From NCBI RefSeq assembly GCF_013256425.1, contig NZ_CP053904.1, positions 1,612,001-1,676,000 of the forward strand: a stretch of 64,000 bases of DNA. Direction: 5' to 3'. Position numbers and translations under genes: made by a program. The notes beneath the pieces are model-generated. The model searched no databases. It was not told the DNA's origin and saw nothing but the letters and a program-made list of their open reading frames with translations. Shown one piece after another: positions 57,201-64,000 of this stretch. The DNA comes from Hymenobacter sp. BRD67. Lineage in GTDB: Bacteria > Bacteroidota > Bacteroidia > Cytophagales > Hymenobacteraceae. The first letter of the stretch is position 1; every line of letters begins with the position of its first letter.

Positions 57201-58582
57201 TTGGCTGAAATTCAACCAGTTCGCGGCTGGCGCTACAACGTGGCCCTGAGCGCCGAGATTGACGCGGTGGTGTCGCCGCTCTTCGATGTGGTGAGCCCGC
57301 GCCAGCGCGAGGCCCTGTACCATCACCCGCTCAACTCCATTCACCTCTCGGTGCCCCGTGCCGAGGCCCCGCTGGCCCCCGTGCCGGCCGCCGCCCGCCG
57401 CCTGGCCCGGTGGCAGGCCGAAGGCGTGCTGCGACAGGACGGGCTGCCGGGCATTTACGTGTACTACCAGTATTTTCGGCTGCCGGGCGAAGCACGCGAG
57501 CGCTGCCGCAAGGGCTTTATGTGCCACATCCGAGCCTACGACTGGGCCGAGGGCGTGGTGCTGCGCCACGAAAACACGCTGCCCGCCGCCGTCAACGACC
57601 GGGCCGAGCTGCTGGCCGAGCTGCAGTTTCAGACCAGCGCCACCCATGGGCTGTACCGCGACGAGGACTTTGAGCTGGAAAAATGGCTGGATGAGGCCAT
57701 TGCCGACCCGCTCTGCCAGACGGAGGAAGACTACCAGGGCGCGCGCGACGTGCTGGCCGTGATTCAGGACGCGGCCGTTATCCGGCGCTTTCAGCAGGTG
57801 CTGGCCGGGCGGCAGGTAATTCTGGCCGATGGCCACCACCGCTACGAAGGCTCGCTGGCCTACCGGCAGGCCCGGGAGCTGGCCGCGGGGCCTGCCGGCA
57901 GCACCGGCCGCGAGCCCTGGAACTACCACCTGATGTACCTTACCAACGCCGCCAGCGACGACCTGCGCATACTGCCCACGCACCGCCTGCTGCTGGAGCT
58001 GCCCGGCGACATGCCCGACGACGAGCTGCTGGCCCGGCTGGCTGTTTATTTTACCGTGCAGCCCCAGCCCGAGGCCCAGGACCTACCCGAGCTGATTGCC
58101 GGCAAACGCTGGGCATTCGGGCTGTACCTGCCCGGCGGGGCCTACAAGCTGCGCCTGCGCCCCGAGGTGCACGCCCAACTCGACTGGCCCACCACGCCCG
58201 AAGTAAAAGACCTCGACCTGACGGTGCTGCACTTCTTTGTGCTCGAAAAAGTGCTGGGTATCGTGGGCTCCGAGGCGCAGCGCAGCTGGCCGGGCGTGGC
58301 CTACGTGCGCGGCCTGGCCGAGTGCCTGCAGCGCGTGGACCGGGGCGAAGCCCGGGCGGCCTTTCTGACCAGCGAAGTGACGATGGCCCAGGTGGCGGCC
58401 GTGTGCCACTCGGGGCAGTGATGCCGGCCAAATCTACCTTTTTCTACCCCAAAACCCTGGCCGGCCTGCTCTTTACCGACCTGCACGAGCGGGTAGAATC
58501 GGTGTTTGAGGCGTATTTTCAAGTGGGTGCCGACGAGCGGCTGGCGGCCCCGGCGGCGAGCGGCCGCCAGTCCGCCGGGTAA
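57201..58582 (+). CDS. DUF1015 family protein (frameshifted near the end)
   Basis: The merged product has about 460 residues. It is recognised by MAEIQPVRGWRYN, SPLFDVVSPRQREALYHHPLNSIHLSVP, YYQYFRLPG, the DGHHRYEGSLAYRQ motif and the NYHLMYLTNAASDDLRILPTHR segment. Family members are conserved in many phyla; a kinase-like or SbnI-like role has been suggested, but the function here is unknown. The start is TTG 57201. The frame breaks at GGGG near 58413; one added G gives CHSGAVMPAKSTFFYPKTLAGLLF and extends the protein to 58582, three bases before the next ATG. Confidence 0.88.
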
Positions 58583-58585
58583 GCC

Positions 58586-60391
58586 ATGCAGCCGGTACCC
58601 CCCCATGCCCCGCCGCCCGCGGCGCCCCCTGGCCGTTCATCGGCCTGCTGGGCCTGGTGGTGCTGGCCGGCTGCGCGGGCTACGCCGCGCTCGTGCTGAG
58701 CACCGCCACCTGGGCCGAGGCGCGGGCCATGGATGGTATTTTTCCGGAGAGTGGCTGGCACATCCGGCCGTTCACGGCGGCCGACCTGCACGGGCTGCAG
58801 CAAAGCCTGGCCGGGGCGGCGCTGGGGCTCACCGGCCTGGCGCTCGCGCTGGGAGCCGGCACGCGGGCCAGTCGGCAGGAGCTGCGGGCCGTGGGGCACG
58901 AGCTGCGCGGGTGCCGGCAGCAGCTGGGGCAGCGCCTGCGCGCTCTTAGCCAGCAGCAGCGCTGGCTGGCCGCCAGCCTGCTGCTCGGCCTGACGCTGGT
59001 GCGTGGCTACCTCAGCTCGTCCCGCGTACCCTGGGGCGATGACGTGATTTCGTACGAATTTTTTGTACGGCAGCGCCTGCTGGCCGTGAGTGCCTACTAC
59101 CCGCTGCCGAATAACCACCCGCTGGCCAATACTATCAGCTGGGCGTTTTACCAGCTGCAGCCGGGCTTCTGGTGGGCCGTGCGGCTGCCGGTACTGCTCA
59201 CCAGCACGGCCGGCACGGGGCTGCTGTTTGCCGGGCTGCTGGGGCGGGCCGGCTTTCGCCCGGCCCTGCTGGCAGCCGGGGCGTTCAGCTACCTGCAGCT
59301 CAGCCTGTACTACGCCGGGGTGGGGCGGGGGTACTGGCTGGTAATTCTGCTGGCGGGCGTGGTATTTTTTGCTTTGCTGCACGTGCTCGACGCAGAGGGC
59401 GCCCGGCCCCGGCTGGCCTGGCTGGGGCTGCTGGTGGCCGGGGTGCTGGGGTGCTACACGGTGCCCACTTTTGTCTACGTCCTGGTCTCGGCCTTTGGCT
59501 GGCTGGGCGCGGTAGCGGTGTGGCGGCGGGCACCCGGCCTGCTGGGCGGGGCCGTGGTGGTAGGGGCCCTGGTGGCCGGAGGCGCGGCCCTGCTGTACGC
59601 GCCGCTGCTGCTGGTATCGGGGCCGGCCGCGCTGTTCGCCAATCCCTACGTGCAGCCCTTGTCCGGGCCGGCGTTCTGGCGGGCCCTGCCCGCCTATACC
59701 TGGTACACCGAAGGCTTTCTGGCCGGGCAGCGCAGCGTGGGAGCCTTGCTCACGCTGGTGGTCCTGGCCTTGTTTAGCCGGCTGCTGTACCGGGCGGCCA
59801 CCGGGCAGCTGGCCGCGGCCCGGGCCCGGCAGGTGTGGCAGCTGGGGCTGCCGGCGCTCTGGTTTGTAGTGGTGCCCTACGTCGTGTTTGGGGGCAGCGC
59901 GTGCTGCCCCCGAGCGCACGGTACTCTACAAAGCCTGGTTTTTCTTTCTGCTGCTGGCCCTGGTAGTTGAAAACAGCCGCTGGCCGCGGGCCCGCTACCG
60001 CTGGCCCGCCGGGGTGGCCGGCGGGCTGTTGGGGCTCTACCAGGTGGGTACGGCGGTGCAGCTAAGCTACCTTGGCCGGCACCAGCAGCCGCAGAAGCGG
60101 GCGCTCTATGCTTGGCTGGCCCGGCAGCCGGCCGGCGCGGCGCTGCTGATTCCGAGTCAGCCCCTGTGGTTCTGGCTGCGGCTGGCCGCCCACGTGGCGC
60201 ATCCCACCCGGCCCTGGCTGGCTGATAACGTGGGCCGGCCGGGCGTGCGCTATACCTACGTGGTGCTGGGCCAGGCCGACCCGCGCCCGCCCGGCACCGG
60301 CCGCGTGCTGTATGCCAATGACCAGGTGCTGGTGTGTACGTACTCGGCTCCTTTGGCTAAAAAATTAGTTTTTAATATAGTAAATAACTAA
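58586..60391 (+). CDS. polytopic membrane protein A, GT-C-like paralog 1 (frameshifted)
   Basis: The merged product has about 602 residues and ten to twelve hydrophobic helices. An Asp-rich motif after the first helices (RVPWGDDVISYEFFVRQRLL) resembles the DE/DD catalytic motif in the first periplasmic loop of PMT/ArnT-type GT-C transferases. The N-terminus needs one C near 58628 (PPWPFIGLLGLVVLAGC), and two further bases are missing near 59890-59912 (FGGQRVLPPERTVLYK). Its C-terminal domain is soluble. It is paralogous to the gene at 61023 (same NNHPLAN / NNHVLSN and PPERT-x-LYKA motifs). Confidence 0.75.
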
Positions 60392-60396
60392 TATAA

Positions 60397-60995
60397 ATGC
60401 GCCTTATTCTCGCCTCCGGCTCGCCGCGCCGCCGCCAACTGCTCACCGACCTGGGCCTGACTTATGAGCTGCGCCTGCGCGAGGTGGCGGAAAGCTTTCC
60501 GCCCCAGCTGCGCCGCGCCGAAATTGCCGAATACCTGGCCCGCCATAAAGCCGAGGCCTACCGCGCCGACCTGGCTTCCGACGAGCTGCTGCTCACGGCC
60601 GATACCATCGTGTGCCTTGGCGATGACGTGCTCAACAAGCCGGCCGATGCGGCCGATGCCCGCGCCATGCTGGGGCGCTTGCAGGGCCAGACCCACCAGG
60701 TGTACACCGGGGTGTGCCTATTGCCCGGCGACGGCCGCCCCCGGTGGTTTTTTCCGACGAAACGACGGTGCACTTTCGGGCCTTAAGTCCGGCCGAAATT
60801 GCCTTTTACGTGGCTACTTATCAGCCCCTCGATAAAGCCGGGGCGTATGGGGCGCAGGACTGGCTGGGCCTGGTGGGCATCGACCGGCTCGAAGGCTCCT
60901 ACTTCAACGTGATGGGCCTGCCCACCCACCGGGTGTGGCCGGCCCTGGCTGCCTTCCAGGTCGGGGGTGCCCGCACTGGTCTGCCCACGCAATAG
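60397..60995 (+). CDS. maf: Maf family nucleotide pyrophosphatase (frameshifted)
   Basis: Maf proteins hydrolyse dTTP/UTP or modified nucleotides and act in housecleaning, with septum effects. The product (about 200 residues merged) starts MRLILASGSPRRRQLLTDLG and contains ILTADTIV-type (LLTADTIVCLGD) and KPADAADARAML...GQTHQVYTGV motifs. After repair of CCCCC near 60740 it reads RPPVVFSDETTVHFRALSPAEI, then QDWLGLVGIDRLEGSYFNVMGLP. It lies 5 bases after paralog 1 and 27 before paralog 2, sandwiched between them. Confidence 0.95.
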
Positions 60996-61022
60996 GCCGC
61001 GATACTGCTTGCTTTTTTGGTT

Positions 61023-62799
61023 ATGATGCCGGCCGCTACTCCGCGTTTCTTTTGGTTGCTGACTCTGATGGTGCTGGCGGGCTGTGCCGGCTTCGCCGCG
61101 CTGGTGCTTTATTCAGCCACCTGGCCCGAAGTGGCCGCGCTGCGGGGGTTCTACAGCTACGACTGGCACCCCGGCGCCCCGACTACCAACGAGTGGCAGC
61201 CCGGGCTTATACCGAAGCCGAATTCAGAAGCCTGCGCACGGCCCTGCTCGCCCTGGCCGGGGGGCGGGGCTGCTGGCCAGCGCGCTGGCCTGGTCGGCCG
61301 GGGGCGGCAGCAGCTGGCCGCCCTGCGGCGCGGGGTGGCGGGCGCTGGCCGGGGCCTGGGAGCCGGGTGGCAGGCCCTGACGCCCGGCCAGCGCCGGGGG
61401 CGGGGCTGGCTTTGCTCGGCCTCACGGCCCTGCGCCTCTACCACAGCTTCGTCATTCAGCCCTTCGATGATGCGACTTCCTACGAGCTGTTTGTGCGCGA
61501 GCACCTGCTGGTAGTAAGCAGCGTGTATCCGTACCCGAACAACCATGTGCTGAGTAACCTGCTTTCCTGGGCTTTCTACCAGGTGCAGCCGGGGTTCTGG
61601 TGGTCGATGCGCCTGCCGGTACTGCTGGTAAGCACGACGGCTACGGTCGGTTGGTTTCTGGCCTTGCTGCGGCGCAGCAGCTTTGGCGTGGCGCTGCTGG
61701 CCGTTGGCTGGTTCGGGCTGCTGAGTACGGGGCTCTACTACGCCGCTACGGGCCGGGGCTACTGGCAGTTGATAGGGTTGGGGCCATTGGCTTTGGGGCA
61801 ATACTCACGCTGCTTGAGCCGGTGGCCGGGCAGTCCGCCGGCCGCCGGCAGGCCGCCTGGGCCGGGCTCGTGCTAAGCGGCGTCCTGGGGTTGTACACGG
61901 TGCCTGTCCACTCGTTTTTCCTGCTCTCGGCCTATGGCTGGCTGGGTTTGCAGGCCCTGCGGCACCGGGCCTGGGCCCGACTGGGGCAGCTGGCCGCCAT
62001 GGGTAGCCTCACGGTGGCGGGGGCAGCCTTGCTCTACGCGCCGCTGCTGCTGGTGTCGGGCCCCGGACTGCTGCTGCACAACCGCTTTGTACGGGCCCTT
62101 TCGGCCGACGAGTACCGGCGCGACCTGCTCGAAGGCCTGCACATGGCCCATCATCTGCTGGCGCTGCCGCTGGTGCTGGCCGTGCTGCTGGGCTTCGGCC
62201 GGCTGTGGCGGCTGGCGGCGCAGCAGCGGCTACCAGCCCGGCAGCGCGGGCTGGTGGTAAAGCTGGGGCTGCCGGCCCTGTGGTTTGCCCTGCTGCCGTA
62301 TGCGCTGGCCCTGGCCCTGCGGGTGCAGCCGCCCGAGCGCACGTTCCTCTATAAAGCCCAGTATTTCTGTATCCTGGCGGCGCTGCTGGCCGATTGGGCA
62401 TGGCGCGCGGCCCGCTGGCCGGCAGGCCGGCTGCGGGCCGGCTTGGGGGCCGCTACGCTGGTCTTTGCCCTCAGCCAGACCTGGCAGGTCTCTCACCAGG
62501 AGGCTATGCTGCGCAATGGCCTGGGCTGGCAGCGCGCAGCCCCGGTCGTCAGCTGGCTGCTGACCCAGCCGCCCGGCCCGGTGCTGGCTCCCGAGCTGCT
62601 TCACCTGTTTCTGCTGCGCTTTTATGCCCATAGCCGGCAGCCCGCCCGCGCCTGGCAAATCGATGACCGCCCGCGCCCGGGTGTTCGGTACCGCTACCTG
62701 GTGCGCGCAGCCGGCGCGGCCCCCGATTCGGCTAGCCTGCGCGTAGCCGGGCCACCGGCCTTTCAGAATTCCTTTCTGGAGGTGTTTGTTATTGAATAA
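61023..62799 (+). CDS. polytopic membrane protein B, GT-C-like paralog 2 (multiple frameshifts)
   Basis: The merged product has about 593 residues and about ten hydrophobic helices. It parallels protein A: TWPEVAALRGFY against TWAEARAMDGIF, QPFDDATSYELFVREHLLVV against VPWGDDVISYEFF, PNNHVLSNLLSWAFYQVQPG, then VQPPERTFLYKAQYFC. At least four breaks occur (near 61200, 61262, 61395 and 61795), so single-copy order can only be inferred from the paralog. The stop TAA lies inside a 24-base AT palindrome shared with the convergent gene. Confidence 0.75.
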
Positions 62800-62820
62800 T
62801 ATATAATTAATTATATATTA
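62797..62820. terminator. 24-bp AT palindrome containing both stop codons
   Basis: TAATATATAATTAATTATAT and the remaining TATTA form a perfect 24-base palindrome. The TAA of the plus gene (62797-62799) and the TAA of the minus gene (62820-62818) are its two ends, in convergent orientation. Confidence 0.6.
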
Positions 62821-63246
62821 TCCCCGAGCCAGCAGCGCAATGCCGGCCACAATCAGCCCCAGGCCCCCGGCCTGCCCCAGCGTCAAAGTTTCGCGCAGCA
62901 CTACCAGCCCCAGCACGGCTGCCAGCAGCACCGAGCCGCCTACAATGACGGGCGTGCCCACCGAGGCCGGCACCCCGCGCTTAAATACCACGAAGGTCAG
63001 CACCTCGGCCAGGCCCACGCTCAGGCCCGCCAGCGCCGCCAGCCCGAGCCCCTTGCCCGAAACTGCCAGCGGCTGCCCTTGCAGCTTAAGGCGCACGAGC
63101 CACGCCGCGCCTAGTCCGGCCGCCACCAGCTGCAGCACCACCGCGCCCACGGCCGGCGGCAGGTGCTCGGCGGCCAGCTTGATAAAGAAGTTGTAGCCCG
63201 CCAGGCATAGTGCCGTGAGCAGGGCTAGCGGAAGCCAGTTGGTCAT
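62818..63246 (-). CDS. small EamA/DMT-type membrane protein
   Basis: This intact 142-residue protein has four to five transmembrane helices (LPLALLTALCLAGYNFFIKLA, AVGAVVLQLVAAGLGAAWLV, GLGLAALAGLSVGLAEVLTF, SVLLAAVLGLVVLRETLTLG, GLGLIVAGIALLA). It corresponds to about half of a ten-helix EamA transporter, a size typical of single-domain members that dimerise. Substrate unknown. I start at M63246; an in-frame extension upstream would cover the promoter and hairpin of the small gene on the plus strand. Confidence 0.8.
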   Translation of the reverse strand: MTNWLPLALLTALCLAGYNFFIKLAAEHLPPAVGAVVLQLVAAGLGAAWLVRLKLQGQPLAVSGKGLGLAALAGLSVGLAEVLTFVVFKRGVPASVGTPVIVGGSVLLAAVLGLVVLRETLTLGQAGGLGLIVAGIALLARG

Positions 63247-63263
63247 AAGAATGTACACGCAGC

Positions 63264-63271
63264 TATCTTTG
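63264..63271 (+). promoter_or_regulatory. -7 element of a small transcription unit
   Basis: TATCTTTG fits TAnnTTTG; a TTG lies 22 bases upstream (63239-63241). It overlaps the 5' end of the divergent EamA-type gene and points to the short frame at 63392. Confidence 0.45.
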
Positions 63272-63321
63272 CCGCACGCGCGTTGGGTATGTCCCCGGCC
63301 TACGGTAGCCCTTGAAAAAGG

Positions 63322-63353
63322 GAAACCCCGGCTGCGGTAACAGTCGGGGTTTC
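63322..63353 (+). promoter_or_regulatory. leader hairpin before the small frame
   Basis: GAAACCCCGGCTG pairs with CAGTCGGGGTTTC (one G-U) over a 6-base loop, 38 bases before the ATG at 63392. Confidence 0.6.
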
Positions 63354-63391
63354 TGAAGCGGGGTTTTAGTGGAACCCTAACTTCATCTCCA

Positions 63392-63511
63392 ATGAAACGG
63401 GACAACGCGACAAAACTACTACAGGCAGTGAGTAAAGCTGTGCTGGTGGGGTTTGCAAGTGGCGTAGCAAAGGCCTTGGCCGTGCTGCTTGTCACTTACT
63501 TACTCCGGTAG
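63392..63511 (+). CDS. 39-residue basic hydrophobic peptide
   Basis: ATG to TAG encodes a peptide with a charged start (MKRDNATKLLQAVSK), then one hydrophobic stretch (AVLVGFASGVAK and ALAVLLVTYLL) ending in Arg. A single membrane-associated helix is likely. It has its own promoter-like element and a leader hairpin, and its terminator follows 5 bases after the stop. No homolog known to me; it could be a membrane-acting peptide, a small toxin or a transporter-associated peptide. Confidence 0.5.
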   Translation: MKRDNATKLLQAVSKAVLVGFASGVAKALAVLLVTYLLR

Positions 63512-63516
63512 TTGGG

Positions 63517-63552
63517 TAAGGGGTTGGGCCGCGTGCCCGGCCCCTTATTTTG
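63517..63552 (+). terminator. intrinsic terminator after the small frame
   Basis: TAAGGGGTTGGGC pairs with GCCCGGCCCCTTA (two G-U pairs), followed by TTTT and then GTGT. It sits right after the small frame and not near any other gene end on this strand. Confidence 0.7.
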
Positions 63553-63637
63553 TGTAACTGCTGCAAATATAACGGCTTGGGGCCGTAGTTGGTTTCGGGC
63601 TGCCCACCAACTTTGAGCGGTTGTAAGCAGCTTTCTT

Positions 63638-64000
63638 TTACCGCAGCTTCTCCTTTAGTATCTCCAGCTCCACGGCCGGGGCAATGCGCTCATAGAGAAT
63701 GTTATACGCGGCCGTAGTAATCGGCATATTTACCTTGAGCTTGCGGTTCAGCTCGTGGATGCTCTTGACGGCATAATACCCCTCGGCCACCATGTTCATC
63801 TCCAGCTGGGCCGACTTGACGGAGTAGCCGCGGCCTACCATGCTGCCAAAGGTGCGGTTGCGCGAAAACTGCGAGTACGCGGTCACCAGCAAGTCGCCGA
63901 GGTAAGCCGAGGCCGAGAGGTCGCGCGGCTGGGGCGAGATGGCCTGCAGAAAGCGGCGGATTTCCTGCACCGCGTTGCTTACCAGCACGGCCAGAAAGTT
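63638..64000 (-). CDS. gpsA: glycerol-3-phosphate dehydrogenase [NAD(P)+], C-terminal part
   Basis: GpsA reduces dihydroxyacetone phosphate to sn-glycerol 3-phosphate for phospholipid synthesis. The window edge cuts the N-terminal NAD domain. The visible ~121 residues include AYLGDLLVTAYSQFSRNRTFGSMVGRG, KSAQLEMNMVAEGYYAVK and MPITTAAYNILYERIAPAVE, the conserved C-terminal GpsA pattern. The frame is intact to the end. Confidence 0.95.
   Translation of the reverse strand, partial: NFLAVLVSNAVQEIRRFLQAISPQPRDLSASAYLGDLLVTAYSQFSRNRTFGSMVGRGYSVKSAQLEMNMVAEGYYAVKSIHELNRKLKVNMPITTAAYNILYERIAPAVELEILKEKLR

Overview
The window is high-GC chromosomal DNA of a Bacteroidota bacterium, most likely a Hymenobacter-like member of the Cytophagales (inference). 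The signs are two TonB-dependent receptors with N-terminal carboxypeptidase-regulatory-like domains, secreted proteins ending in type A type IX secretion (T9SS) sorting domains, promoters with a TAnnTTTG -7 element and little sign of Shine-Dalgarno sites, and a core gene set (trmB, mnmA, rpe, thyA, dprA, alaS, yqgE, pdxH, maf, gpsA) of Bacteroidota type.

Layout. 0-12 kb: trmB tail, a TrpF-like barrel, mnmA, a lipoprotein, an S8 protease, a zinc-ribbon protein, rpe, a TonB receptor and a short UvrA. 11.5-24 kb: a DUF2236 protein, an MMPL exporter, small secreted proteins, GNAT, aldo/keto reductase, thyA, a class IV aminotransferase, a DAC-domain (diadenylate-cyclase-like) protein and dprA. 24-34 kb: a MerR regulator, a GH53 galactanase, alaS with an AT-rich internal block, an esterase, a repeat-rich T9SS protein, a decayed IS3-family element and an S33 peptidase. 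34-46 kb: ten minus-strand genes forming one functional-looking locus: FAD disulfide reductase-like protein, DUF2064 protein, TonB receptor, YnjB-type binding protein, two permeases, two divergent amidotransferase-fold proteins, an ATPase and a radical SAM protein. 46-53.7 kb: DASH cryptochrome, GAF protein, amidohydrolase, tRNA-Thr(UGU), a large DUF349 protein and YqgE. 53.8-64 kb: three large polytopic membrane proteins (two of them paralogs flanking maf), pdxH, DUF1015, an EamA-type protein, a tiny promoter-peptide-terminator unit and the gpsA tail.

About half of the larger genes are split by frameshifts. Nearly all can be repaired by adding one base to a run of identical bases, usually G or C, and essential genes such as rpe and alaS carry two each. 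I read these as sequencing or assembly deletions rather than real pseudogenes and give merged coordinates for each gene. The IS3 transposase also has in-frame stops and is genuinely decayed.

The most interesting part is the 34.2-45.8 kb locus. It couples outer-membrane uptake, an ABC importer and unusual enzymes around an unidentified substrate.
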